In this document: positions 51,101-63,800 of the stretch, piece after piece
Numbering within the stretch: position 1 is the first letter of the stretch
How the letters are laid out: each line of letters begins with the position of its first letter
Source of the DNA: Camarhynchus parvulus
Taxonomy: Eukaryota > Chordata > Aves > Passeriformes > Thraupidae
Reading direction: 5' to 3'
Assembly (NCBI RefSeq): GCF_901933205.1
Contig: NC_044590.1
Location: 3,611,501-3,675,500, forward strand
Length of the DNA: 64,000 bases
Position numbers and translations under genes: made by a program
The notes under the pieces: model-generated
Databases searched by the model: none
The model's input: the letters and a program-made list of their open reading frames with translations, nothing else
Told to the model about the DNA's origin: nothing

Positions 51101-53910
51101 GTCTGCAGGCAGGGATAGCCCATCCTTGGAGGTGCTGTTTGGGAAAGTGACAGGTGAGAACTGGAAGGTGCTGCCTTGCCAGGGGAGCGTTCCCAGCGAG
51201 GTTCCTGCAGCCTGGGAGCAGCTGTGCAGCCACACACACTCCCAGCAGGGCCTGCCTGTCCCAGCAGCAGCTGCAGCTCCACAAATTGCTGTCATTTAGG
51301 TTTTTCCTTCAGGGATTACACAGAGTACTCGGAAAGTGCTGCATTTGCCTTGATTTACTTCAGTAATTCAGAAAGCTGCTCCTTGGCAGCAAGCCTGACA
51401 CTACAAAGGGTTTGCAAAAAGTGTCACAGCATGTCCCCTCCTGCCTGGAGCTGCTGGGTTAGGAGGTTCACAGCTCCATACCCCACCTCTGGGGTAAATC
51501 CTCACTGCAAAGCCACCTTGCAGAGGTTTATTTGTCACCTCCCAGACTTTGCAGATTGCCAAAGGGTCCTTGGTATGTGCCTCCAGGTGACAGGGAAGGA
51601 TGATCTCCAGACCTCACACTTCATGGTGAAATTCCCAGCAGCTCGCATCCATGGCAAGAAGGGCCACTCTCAAATCCTTCTGCATCCAGTGAGGGGGAGG
51701 AGGAGAATTGGCATGCAGCTGACAGCCCACACACACCAATACTTTGTCTGCTCTCTGCAAATCCAGCTGTGGTTTCTTCCAGTGACCCAAATCCCACAGC
51801 TGCACATTGCAGTGGCATCTGTTGTAGGGGCAGCTGTTTATGGATTAAGTGCACAGCACTGCAGGATCTTAGTGCAGCCCTGAGCATCCCAGCTGAGGCC
51901 AGGACACACTGGGACACTTCCATCCACGGACAATATCTCTGTTTGTTGCCCTGTGAAACAGAGCTAGAGCTACAGACAGAACTGACATGTCTCCCTGTCA
52001 TCCTGTCCCTGTCCTCGCTGACTGCCATGGCTGGAATTGCACTCCTGGCTTCCCAGAAAATTGAGTCACGAGCCTACAGACATTTCATTTTGTACAGGGC
52101 ACAAAGGTGGCTGACAAGCCAGCCCCAGCCTCCCTGGAGGAGAACAGGCATGAACATGGTATTAGGGATTGTTCAGACAGTGAAGTAAAAACCTAGCTTT
52201 TTTATTTTCTTACCTTTTCCCCAGCTTTTCTTATTTTTTTTATCATAACCCAGTAAGCACCCAGGAGTATGCAACTGTCACTGGGGCAGGAAAGTCTCAG
52301 GTCAGTGGCAGTCCCACCACTGGACTGAGATTTGCCTCTGTCTGCTGCTTATTTCAGACTCCCTCCTGCTGCTCATGCAGTTGCTATCAGAGTAGATTTT
52401 AGTATCATTTCAGCAGTAGATATGTAGCATTGCTTTTTGCTTTTTTGTACTGTGAGAACACAGAGCTCCATTCCTATTTCAAGAGAGAAAAGAAAGGAGG
52501 AAAAAAAAGAAAGGAAATCTCTTGCTTTACAGTGAAATGTTATTAACAATTTTCAGTGACCTGCACAATGTGACCAGGTCATACTCAGCGCTTGGTTTCT
52601 GCTGGAAGACCCTCCAGTACCCATTTCATACCCAGCCTGAGCTCTCCTCAGCCTTCAGCAGAGGAGGGGCACTGGGAGCTGCACCACTTGCTCTGTTATT
52701 TGAAGAGTGTGTTCTTTCAGCACTTTGCCTTGCTGAGCTATTTTTAGCTTGAAAGTATTCCCCAAACCAGCTCTTTGCCCAGCTGCAAGGCAGAGCAGAA
52801 GTGAGAACAAGCTGTTGATGAGAACAGTGCTGCTCACACTGACATTGCTTCTGAACAAGACACCCATCAAACTACAGACAGGGAACATGTCTTTGGCTGA
52901 ACAACCCATTGCACTTTTGTCACCCAAATAACTAAATATTTTAATTCCGTCACAAACAGGACAGATCCACTATCCAGCAGCTCTGTTAAACCACACAGTG
53001 GGGAAGCAGGTGGAAGGGAGATGAGGAAGCTGCTGCTCTGAAATAAGCAGTTATTACATTTAAACCCCATGCCAACATGCTAGTTCTTGCATATTAACTA
53101 ATAACTCATATGAAATTTAAAGCTGTTATTTTATGTTGGTCCCACAATGTGCAACAGCATCCTCCAAGAATCTTTATCTGAGTGTGGAGAGAGGCATGAA
53201 AGCAAAAGCCTGCTGAAGGTGGAGGAAGGATGCTCAGCAGCTGCACTGAGCTTTGCAGCAGGGCTTTGAACTGGGCCCTGATCTGCTCCCAGCTGTGCCT
53301 GGCCCTTCCTCCTCACACCTTGGGAAATTAGACACCCAAGGGTCAAATGCAGCAGGGCTTTACAGGTGGTGAGAACAGTGATTACCCTCAAGCCTTCTCC
53401 ACTGAATGCTCTGGCACAGTTAGATCCTGGCTGTGTTGTTGTTTCAGCCCACACAGTGCTCACAGCCCTGTGCAATAACAGACCTGTCACAGGCCAGGTC
53501 CTTCAGGGACAGTGGGTTGTGATACAAGTGTGTGGTTTCTATTTCAGCTGAAATCTGAGCCCTTTGCAGGGCTCCTATCACAGAAATGATAATGATGGAC
53601 AGCTGTAATTGCCTGGTAGATGAGTGACAACATAATTAACTGAACTCGTGCTGATTTGCAGCTTTGAAAATCCAGACAGAACTAAAGGCCAAACAAATAA
53701 ATAACACATGTAATTAAGGCAACATTTAAAGCCTCTGTGTTTATCTGCAGTTTTCTTATTTGGATGCAAAAAATAGTACATGATGGCACAGAGACACAAA
53801 TATCAGGGGACTTTAAAGAATGCAACTCACAGCATTGACCAGACCAGCTCACCCTTTTCACACTGCCCTGAGCTCCCTACTGCCAGAGAAGCTCAGTAAC
53901 TCCTCTTAGG

Positions 53911-54329
53911 ATGACTCCAAGGGCTGGAGAACCTCTGCTTTGGGGTTGTTCAGCCTAGGGACAAGAAGTTTCTAAGACAATGCTGGGGCCTTCCAGGGAT
54001 TAAAGGGGAGTTCTAAAAAAAGAGGGAGAGTAACCTTTTACCTGGGCAGATAGTGATAGGTCAGGGAGGAATGGTTTTAAACTGAAGGAAGGTTGGGCTG
54101 GGTTAGATCAGATACGAGCAAGAATATTTTTACAGTGAGGGTGGTAAAACACTAGAACAGGTTACTCAGAGAGGTGGGGGATGTCCCATTCCTAGAAACA
54201 TTCAGTGTCAGGTTGGACGAGGCTCTGAACAACCTGATCTACTCAAAGATGTCCCTGCTCATCGCAGGGGTGTTGGACAAGATGCCTTTAAAGGTTCTTT
54301 CCACCTCAAACTATCCTGATTCTATGATG
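53911..54329 (+). mobile_element. CR1 LINE 3' fragment, sense on + strand
   Basis: CR1 words occur in order: GACTCCAAGGGCTGGAGAAC, GTTGTTCAGCCTAGGGACAA, ATGGTTTTAAACTGAAGGAA, GTGAGGGTGGTAAAACACTA, GAACAGGTTACTCAGAGAGG, TTCAGTGTCAGGTTGGACGA, TCGCAGGGGTGTTGGACAAG, and the terminal CCTGATTCTATGATG. The copy is 5'-truncated and has lost part of the middle relative to the element at 29.9 kb. It carries no retained coding capacity. The left edge is approximate. Confidence 0.92.
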
Positions 54330-57300
54330 TTCCTGTTATGGGAAATGCTGGCACATCAATTCCCACTTTTTACATGATCCAGAATTACCTTGGGGTAAAA
54401 ACAAGTTTGTGTCTCGGTGTCTGCCTTCTAATTTTGTACAGACAGTAACAGAGAAGTCCCTCCCACCACAGATTTACTACTACCCATAATTGTACATTGC
54501 AAGCAGGCACAGAGCAGTGCGTGGGTGACTCAAAGCCCTGGCACACATCCTCTTCACAGCTACTTATAGGAAGGATGAAAATAAACTTCTTGTTGAATTG
54601 AACATGATGTTCTGGCAACAGAGCTGCCTATTTAAGAGGCAGATCCTCTGCCTCCTGATGGGCAGCAGACACAAGCAGCTTTATGAGAAGCAAAACCAGG
54701 GCACTCCCATTTCTCCTCCCTTTGCCTGGGCTGTGAGAGGGATCCTTCCCACCACCTCCCTTCTCAATTCATCTGCAAAACCACCTGACATGAGGAACAA
54801 TCAATGCAGTTGCTGCTGGCTACAGCTCATTTACTGATGGCTGGATTGATTGCTCCCTTGTCAGTGCAGGGTCCACAGGCACATGCACGTGTCCAAGTCT
54901 ACCCAGTTCACTCCTCCCTTTGGAGAGGACCATCAGAATCACATGGATCTTACTAACACCAGCAACAGGAGTCCAAAGTGGAACTTTTGGCTTCAGCTAC
55001 AAATCCAAAAGAAAGTCAGTTTTGTGGCACTCATACACATAGATACTGTGCAACAGATTGTATGAGAAAACTTATTTGGGAAACAGGAACACATTTTGGG
55101 GACAGGTAAGAAAGCACAGAAACCTGAGCTGTTTTTCACTGGATTCTGGTTGAATGCTTGCTTGAGTCTGCCAGGGAGGTGAGATACAGACTAATAAGAG
55201 GAGGAGAGAGGACTAGAAAGGAAGGAGTGTCTGAGGTGTGGGAAGTCAGCACAGCCCCACATGCACACAGTGGGCTGTACCTGTCCCAAACTGGCCTCTC
55301 ATCAGCCAGTCTGTGCCCACACCTGCAAGCCCTCAGCCTGCTGTGGCTTTGCTGGGATGCAGCTCCCACAAGGGACAAAGCAGACCCCGCTGAGGGTACC
55401 TGTGAGGGCAGAGGACGTGGCAGCAGCTCCTGCTCTCAGGACACATCGATGCATTGCCCCTCTGACAGCAGCCCTGGGTGCTGTGACATGCAGATCCTCA
55501 GCCTGCTGAGCACTCAGTCACCTGTAACTGTCCAATATTACAGCCCTTGTGTAGCAGTGCTCCCAAGACATTCATTCCCTTCAATGAGAAGGAGCAATCT
55601 GGCAGCATGAAGCAAATATTGATCTCTCAGCAGTCAGAGGCACGTGTGCGAGTCGCTGCGTTCACAAACGTGACCCTGCTCCAGAGGGGACGAGCCATTT
55701 GTGGCTTTCCCCACACCCCAGATCCACATCTGCACTTGTGCTCGTGTCCAGCAGGATCCTGGCAGGGCACTGATGGCAGAGGGAAGGCTGTTTTGCTGCA
55801 ATTATACACCACACATGCTCACCAAGGGAACAAGCCAGGCACCACAGCTCCCCTGGCCCTCTGAGAGCAGAGGGAGCTCATGCACGTCACAGGATTCCCA
55901 TGTGCACCTTGCACTGGGAAAACAAACACCTCGAGGCCATGTGCAAACTGAGCACTGAGGTGCCTTGAGACCCAGCTGGCTGTACCTGCAGGGTGTTCTG
56001 GGGAGAACCACAGGTGACTGAGCTAACTTGCAATGATCTGCTCCTCTCACCCACAGGAGGAACACTGGGAGAACATGGGAGCAAACAAAGACTTTGGCTT
56101 TTTAGAGATTATAACAAATACATGTTATCATCTCTCTGAGCGCAACTTACTGGAGAAAACATTCTAAAGGTAGCCTGAAAACACACCCTGAACACTCCCC
56201 AAGCTTCAAACCACTGAAGAATACCTTCTGCTTGAAGGTTTATGCTCACTTTGCACAGAACAACAGTAACACAAAATCTTTGCAATTTTTCTGAACACGA
56301 TAAAGAACTGCACATAAAATACTGTGTGTCCATTCCCTTTTACCCCCACACACTTAGAGTGATTAGTTTAGTCTTATGAGGAAGTGTTGGTGTCTGTCCA
56401 AACCTGAAGCATCTCTGACACACATGCAGCAATCTCTGAACTGTACCCAGACATCACTTGCAGCAAAGTGACTCTGGTGCCTCCAGTTGTGCTCAGTTTC
56501 CAGAGGCAGCTGCAGTCACCTCTGAGTGCTGCCAGTTCAGCTCCACTCACCACTGCTCTTGGCATCCCTTGGTTTAAACTAACAGGGAAACAAAATCCTG
56601 GACTGAGCACTCTTAACATGAGACCATGGCAATTCCAGTGACACTGTGGGGGAAGCTGGGCAGAGGTAGGAGCAGCCTGCAAGTAACTCAAGCATTTTCA
56701 AGCAAGGTTCAAGATCTTCCCCAAAAGAGCTGGCCCCACAGGTGCTCAGAGGGAGCACTCCTGCCTCACCAGGCAGCACAGAAATACGCAAACCTAGGTT
56801 TTCATAACACCCAAGAACAGAAGAGCATTAATTGGCTGTTTTTCCCAGAAGCAAGAAATAGATGTCCAAATCATCTGAAAGGAAAGGAAATCATTACTGT
56901 CACGCAACAGAAGTGGTGGACTATGTAAGTGCTCCCCATGGAGCTCACAGTCACCTTGCCGAGGTGAGTCCACGTGGGGCTGTGAGTCCCTGAGTGAAAA
57001 AAGAACAGAAATGAAAAGCACAAGACTCACCCAGCCACGACCACGCTGTGTTGCAGCAGTGCTGGAGCCTCCTGTCCGCCTCAGGCCTTCAGATGGCACC
57101 TCCAGCCATGGCTGCTGGGCAGCACAGGAGCCAGGCTGGCCCCGGGTGAGCCCTCCTCACCCACAGGCAGGGGCTTCACTGGATCCACAGGAAATGAGGC
57201 AGGACTGATTCATAATCACCTGCACCATACAAAATCCTCTCTCTGCAAAGGCCATGGGGACCGTCTGTAATTACTGAGGGCTCAGGTTTTAGCCTTCACA

Positions 57301-58244
57301 AAGGCTCCTTCATGGCAGGTGCGTGTTTCATCCTCCAGAGCCTCACACCAGAGTGAGCCTCCCCTGCTCTGCAGTCTGCTGGTAATTGTTATTCAACTGG
57401 AGTTTGTTTCCTTTAAATATGAGATGTGAGCATCCTGTCTGGCTGCTCAGTCCCTCCATGCTCTGTTCTGTGCTCCCCGTGGTGTGAGGGGAGCCGGGGC
57501 CATGGTGCCCCCCAGGCCTGGTGTCCCTGAGGTGTGGCGGCGTTCCCGAGGCCGTGGCTGCCCCAGGGATGGACAGTCCCTTCTGAGGAAACTCACTGAG
57601 CTCTGCACACAGGGGGTGTTTCTGCTGCTGCCAGAGACAGGATTTCACAGCTATCAGCTTCAGGGAAAACATGAAATAAATATCCAGAATAGAGCACCTG
57701 TTGCTCGGAGCCTGCAGCACGCAAGGCCGGCTCACCCGAGCAGAGGCACAAACTCACCCAAAATGGTTTCTTGCATTAAAGCTCCTTCAGGAGGGATGTG
57801 GATTCTGACAGGGGTCACCTGTGCCCTGCCAGGAGCCCCCAGAAGATCTGTCCTTGTCTCGTTCTGGCTGGCAGCAGGTGGGCCCTGAAGGTGTTCCCAC
57901 AGAGCAGCTCGGGCTCTGCCCTGCAGCAGCCACGGGGTCTCGCTCTGAGGGCTGAGCGGACAAGGCAGGGGAGTCACTTCACAAGTGGTAAAGTGTCACA
58001 GTTGAGATGGCCACAATACCCAGAGCATCCCCACACAATTTCAGAAGGCTTCAACCCAAACAGAGTAACACCACTTCAAAAGGCTGCAAGTGTCTGCCTT
58101 TTTTGTCCTTTAGCCCACCCTTTTATACCCTCATGTTAATGCATTGCACCTCTGTGCCCTCTGTTCCCTTTGTGATCGGTCAGTGCCCCTGGGCACTCCA
58201 TGGCTCATTGCTGTCAATCTGCTCACCTGTTTTTCACCGCTGTG

Positions 58245-58349
58245 CCCATCCCAATCCCCACAAACTGTGTGCCACACACAGCCCCATCCCAATGACCCCA
58301 AACTGTGTGCCACACACAGCCCCATCCCAATGACCCCAAACTGTGTGCC
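58245..58349. repeat. 38-bp minisatellite, about 2.8 copies
   Basis: The word CAAACTGTGTGCC occurs at 58261, 58299 and 58337, a constant spacing of 38, within the unit CCCATCCCAATGACCCCAAA plus CTGTGTGCCACACACAGC. The first copy differs slightly (CCAATCCCCAC for CCAATGACCCC), and the next two are identical where they overlap. It lies in the large PHACTR3 intron. Confidence 0.93.
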
Positions 58350-59972
58350 TGCAGTGAAGTCCTGCAGAAAGGGGGTCTGGAGCCCTGAGTGACCCTGGGC
58401 CAGCTCCAGCCCCTGTGACCCATCACTGTCAGGGCACCTGGAGCCCTTCCCCTTCAGCAGCTCCCCACCCCACAGCAGCTCAGGAAGGAAGTGAAAGTTG
58501 TTTCTGGGCACAGAGAGGCTTCTCCTGAACAGCAGAAATAACAAATAGACCTGAAATGTCCCCAGACCTTGATAACAACATTGTCAGAGGTTTTTGCCAC
58601 TTCTCCTTTGATTGTGACTCTCCTTGTACTTGGTGTTTTCACTCTATCCCCACCTTCCTGAAACCCTGTTAGAAATTTATTTTTAACCAAAGTCCGTGTC
58701 TAGTCTTGTGACTGTGACGCAAAGTTTGGAAGTGTGGTCTGTGTCTCTGAAAAACCCAGGATAAACCCTGCAGTGCTCTCATGTGCACATAGTCCTGCAT
58801 CTGTCTGCATCTTTTCCTTCTGCTGGGGGTGAAGCTGAGGGTGTGCACAGAAAAATGGACACTTGTATTTATCAAAGCCAAAAGGAAACAGGGTTTAAAT
58901 AATCAACCATCATATATTATATATAAATACAGAGCATTCACACAGAATTACAGAATATTTATATACATTTGCATTCTCATTCTGCTCTAATTATTCTGTT
59001 AGGCTTTTAATCTCCCAGTTTAAAAGGGGCCTCTGAAATCTAATGTACAGATTTGGGAGAATCTATCAATCTCACATGGCAGGGCTGTAATTAAGAGTGG
59101 CTGAGAGAAGCATATGAGCAGCAGGTCAGGTAGAGGTGGACCTTTCATTTGCAGAGGAGCTCTCCAAGTAAGGCATTCTTCCCTGATTTATATTACAAAA
59201 TGCACTTTGTCTGTTTCAAACAAAACCTAGCCAGACTTGTGTAATTTCTGAGACATGCAGGGAGGAGTCCAAGGGTAGCAGGAATTTAAAATACATGTTT
59301 AAAGCCTTCAGTTTCAGCATCATTCCTGTTTCAGTTGGGATTATTGCAATTTCTGCTGCTGGAGTATCCTGACCCAGAGGTCAGGAGAAAAGCCTTAGGT
59401 GATAAAAACATTAGGAAGGGAAAGTGAGAGTTAGGTGTAGGTGTTTCTGGACAAGAGCTCATCTAAGTTTTCTGTTGGTATGAATTTGGTGCAGTAGTTT
59501 GTGGTGCTTCCTGTTGCCAAAGGTGTGAGTTTTTCCAGAGAGTTTAATTAAAAAAGGGTGAGGAGTTGTTGGTCTGATAACACATAACCACAGAGTTGAT
59601 CTGGAAGGTATATTGGGTGGGGCTTACAAAACAAGGAAAAATTAGAATTTAGTGATTTTACTGTGGTTTTTTTCTGCAGTGTGTTAACAATGACATCATT
59701 TTTCCATATTTGATAAAACATAGATCCTGCTACAGCATGACTTTGTAATTATTCATTTATATACCCATCAGAGGAACAACTGCAGCAGTTTGCAGCGTGG
59801 TCCCTACTCTGAGTATTTCTTTGTGTCTGTAACTTCATCTCTGGCTTGGCAACATCTGCTGGGAGCAGAGGATGAGAATCCTCAGCGCTGCCAGAACGGA
59901 GGCCAGGAAGCATCGGGAGCTCTTTCCGATGTGCTGGCTGCATTCTGACATGAAAACCCTCAAATGCAGCCT

Positions 59973-60032
59973 CTGTGTGTGTGTGTGTGTGTCTGTGTGT
60001 CTGTGTGTGTCTGTGTGTGTCTGTGTGTGTGC
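59973..60032. repeat. Interrupted GT microsatellite
   Basis: About 60 bases of (TG)n carry regular CTG interruptions roughly every 8-10 bases, giving a higher-order TGTGTGTC pattern. Such arrays are usually length-polymorphic. The opposite-strand Thr/His/Asp-rich open frame it creates is an artefact of the repeat. Confidence 0.97.
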
Positions 60033-60753
60033 CTGCCTAGGGGAGGGCTCCAATTACCTGAGATCCTCTGCAGATATCCCAGTGCCTCCTCGTGGGGGAG
60101 GCTCATTTAGTATGCGCAATAAAATCGCTGTGGCACCGATCATCTGATTGGGAGAGTCAATCCTGAGGCAGCACTACTGAAAAGGGGAGGTGGAACCAAG
60201 ACACTCCGTGCAGACAGCCAGGCTGTGAGCAGCACACGAATTGCACTCAGCAAGCAGGAGCAGAGCTGGGGCATCGGGCTGCTGGGTGAAAATCACAGGA
60301 AAGCTTTATTTCTGCCCAGTCTGCCCCTGTCAGGATGCACCACTGGTGTGAGTAGAGAGAAGGAAATGTGCTGCTGTGTGTGATTAAAAGGTGAAGGCAG
60401 TGATAGAGGCAGAATATCTCTGTGAAACTCCTTTGATAACCACCTTGAGAGTGAATTTTACCTCTGGAGTGCTGGTTCCAGCTGACTGTCTGGAAAGTGT
60501 CATGAAGAGGATGCAGGTTCCGAGGAAGCATTTCACTGACAACAGAGCAAACTAGAGGAGAACTTTTACCTGCATTCCTGGCATTTGGGAAAAACAATAT
60601 AAGAAAGAATTCTCTGCCAGGATTCTTTTTTTTTTCTTTTTCCTTCACGAGTCCTGGAGAGAGATTTTATACACACCAACCAGAAGTGAGAATTCTACAG
60701 ACTTTCCAAAGAACAGGCATGGTACAAAATGTGATTTTGGTGTTTTTCCGCAG

Positions 60754-60809
60754 GCGACTCAGCCAAAGACCCGCTGTTGAGGAGCTAGAAAGAAGGAATA
60801 TACTGAAAC
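60754..60809 (+). CDS. PHACTR3: PHACTR3 exon: second C-terminal RPEL repeat
   Basis: This very small 56-nt exon supplies the last base of a split Lys codon, then RLSQRPAVEELERRNILK, then one base of the next codon. The 18 residues are the same as the human PHACTR3 sequence I recall and hold the canonical RPEL core RPAVEEL with the NILK tail. RPEL repeats in this family are G-actin clamps, and the C-terminal set binds several actin monomers together. The acceptor has a good pyrimidine tract (TGTTTTTCCGCAG) and the donor is a consensus GTGAGT. The exit phase is 1, so the next exon should start with the rest of the Gln/Arg codon followed by the QRND-type linker; it is not in this window. Confidence 0.96.
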
Positions 60810-63800
60810 GTGAGTACTTCTTTTTCCTAAAGTATTTTATAGATGTCTGTTGAAATTAGTGATTGCATTTCCAGAACATATTATTTTGAAATAGAGAAAT
60901 TAATTCACTGGGATCATTTTCTGTACCTAAAACTTTTAATTTTTCACAAAGACTTGCAATTTGACGACAAAAAGAATCGTTTAGGTTCAAGCTGTCAAAA
61001 AATCTTCATTCTGATTCCACTGTTACTGGTGTCTGAGAGGGGAATACAATCTGAGTGTCACAGTGCCATGAGAATTGGAGTGACATTTTTCAAGACATGG
61101 ATTTTCAGGGCAAACACTGAATAGCACTGTCAGTGGGTGGCTGGGGGAAGCATCCTTGCAGAGATGTGATTCTGTCCAGGTCTGTTTGCTCATGTCACTG
61201 GAGATCTTCCAAGTCAAAGACCAGATACCAGAGATACCAGAATTATTAGAGGGACAGTCCCAGGCCTGGGACAGGTGATGCCACAGGGGAGTGTTCTCAG
61301 CATCTCTCAAATTCAGGCAAAACTTGCAATTCTTTCCCTAAGTGTTTCCAAGGGATTAAACAAGTCATGAACATAATCCCTTCCTTTAAAACTGCTGAAT
61401 TAGGGGAAGGTGAGAGACAGCTCTGAAATTGTCTCCACTATGGATCTCAAAAGGGGAAATCCATCTGCTATTTAGTCTCTTTAATGTTGAGAGACAAAAC
61501 CCAGAGTGATGTGAACTATAGGTTCTCATTAAACAAGCATAAAGCATAAAGCCACAGAAATCTGTCACACAAGCAGTGCTGCCCACACTGTTAGATTTGT
61601 ATTTAATCATGTTATTGTAATTCACTAGGAAAAAAGTCATCAGCCTTGCATTACCTATAATTTTGTATCTCAAAAACTTTCTTAGTGATTTCTAGGGAAA
61701 AACCTTATGCTCCTGCCATTGAAGCTATTTGGGATTTCATTTCAGTTTTCACACAAAGGGGTTCCACAGGCAGCCTGTATTTAGCAGTGTTTTCTGTACA
61801 GTTCCAATGCACAGATCACACACAGTAAAATGAGCTCTATTTTGCATGTGCACAGCTTGAGGAGGAAAGGAAATCCTCTTTGCAACATGGGTGGGTGAAC
61901 TTGGCCAAACTTCACCTGTCATTTACCAGAGAGGCAGAAAAATGCAGTAACCCAAAATCCTGAACTATGTGGAGACAGATTTTCAAGAGTCAGTAACCAA
62001 GATCTCTGAAAATCTGTTTCTTTGGGTTTTTTCCCTGGCTAAGGAAAAGCTGATCTCCACTGAAAAAATCTGTTCCTTTGTGTTTACTTTTTTGAAGTGT
62101 GCTGGTTACATCCTTAATCTGGGTTAAACTGACCAGTTTTAATAATAAAAAAGTTTGAATACATTCATATAATGAGCTTAGAGAGAGATAAAGCAGAAAG
62201 AAGATAAAGCAGAATTAAAGATACTTCCTGAATACCAGCTAAACATACTGGTCTAGATTTGTATCTCATTTAAAGAGCTCCCAGCATGGAGCAAATTTAC
62301 TGACTTCTGTTGAGTTGCTCAGGCTTTATACAGGTTCAGCTGGGATCAGAACCACTTCCATTTTATTTACCTCTGCCATTATAATAAAAGCTGAGTATCC
62401 TGTATAGCTGTAGCAGTATAAAAGCCCTCCAGTGAAATCCCCACGACCTCCTCCAGGTGTAGTAAGGGTTTGTGCAATTTTAAGTTGTGCATTTTCCATC
62501 ATCTTTGATGTTCATAATTGGTACTGCTGACAGAAATTCTTTAATGGACTCAGAATTCATATTTGTGCAATCCTGGTAAAAAAAAAAGAAGAGAAGCATA
62601 TTGCAAAGTACAACTACTGTCACTTTAAAGCAAATCTCAGCAAGATTTCAAACAGTGATTTCTTATCTCCTTCAGGGAATTGTTTCTCAGATAAAAGTAA
62701 TACTTAAAAAGCAAATTTAAAGCCAGCACTTTCTTACAGTTTTGTTGATTTTCCAAGTCCTTTAACCATAGAAACTCTGCTGGCTTCCCACCAAGCATGA
62801 AAAGCAAATGAACTAAAATCACATCCCAGGTGTCTGATGTGTCCTTGCTGAAGAGAAAGCTGAACTCAAGCCAAGAAGGCATCTCTTGAACCCCACTGTG
62901 CAGTCCCTGCTTCATTCTGAACCCAAGGAGATGCTTTAGTGTCACACAGAGCTCAGAATGAGTTCCAGCTCTGCACAGGCCCCCTCAGCACTGGGAGCAT
63001 CTCTGCTGAGATCTACAGAACCAGCCCTCAGCAATGAATGGAGCTGTGTGGGCAGAAGATGGTGATGGGAAAAGCCTCTCTGGGCTGGCTGAGTAATAAT
63101 GCCTGAGTTCTAGAATCGCTTTGCCAGCATTTCATACCAAGTCTCAGGTTTTTTTTTTTTTAAAAGAACTATTTATTTTATTTCTTGGAGCTGGAAATAA
63201 GCACTGAACCCAAGTGAATAGAAATAAGTTACTACACATCTATATTTGGAAAAGTATTTTTTGATCAGAAAGGTTATTTTTGGCTTTTCTTTGGGAATTA
63301 GAATCATAGAATCACAGAAATGTTTGGGTTGGAAGGGACCTTAAAAATCATCTTGTTCCAGCCTCTGCCATGGGCAGGGACCCTTTCCACTGGACCAATC
63401 TCCCTCAAAGGCTTCCAGGGATGGAGCAGCCACAGTTTCTCTGGGCAGTTCTTTCACTGCATATCACATCATATCTTTAAAAGGCACTACACCACAGAAA
63501 ATTATCTATTTTTAATTTAAAAAAAATACAAAATAGAAATATCTACTGTAAAATGGGTGAATTAAAGCTGAATGAATAGCTTCTTGCAGGTGTCTCTATA
63601 TCTAAGAATACCCTCTACTTTTGAAAGCCTGTTCTCCTTTTACACGTTGCAGACTGAAATAGCTGCTCATCCCTGACACAGCACTAATTTTAGCTGACCT
63701 GTTCTCTTTACATTTTGTGCCTTGCCACTGAACTATAATGCAGCACATTATAGCATCTTAAATTCATTTGATTCACATTTCTAGCCTAGGCAGGTGTAGC

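Larger units (their letters stand above)
40583..60753 (+). other. PHACTR3: PHACTR3 large intron (about 20.2 kb)
   Basis: A phase-2 intron from donor GTAAGT to acceptor GTGTTTTTCCGCAG, splitting the Lys codon between two RPEL-coding exons. I found no extra exon in it. It contains a CR1 fragment (about 53911-54329), a compound direct duplication around an A/T-rich core (47947-48120), a 38-bp minisatellite (58245-58349) and a GT microsatellite (59973-60032). The stretch 49.8-52.2 kb and parts of 55-58.5 kb are GC-rich and stop-poor, with overlapping ORFs on both strands (the longest 235 codons at 51176-51883) that have no recognisable domain. I see no nested gene, tRNA or other structured RNA. 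Confidence 0.85.

Noticed and set aside
51176..51883. 235-codon ORF on the + strand
   Set aside because: No domain, no intron-exon support and no recognisable homology. It is in a stop-poor, GC-rich intronic block where antisense frames are equally long.
59835..60053. Antisense ORF rich in Thr/His/Asp
   Set aside because: It is the translation of the interrupted GT/CA microsatellite.
21847..60809. Assignment of the gene to PHACTR2, PHACTR1 or PHACTR4
   Set aside because: The RPEL exons are similar across the family, but [42 protein letters not shown] and the SKGSPKKR / TSSMER exon fit PHACTR3 as I remember it. PHACTR1, 2 and 4 have different sequence at these places.
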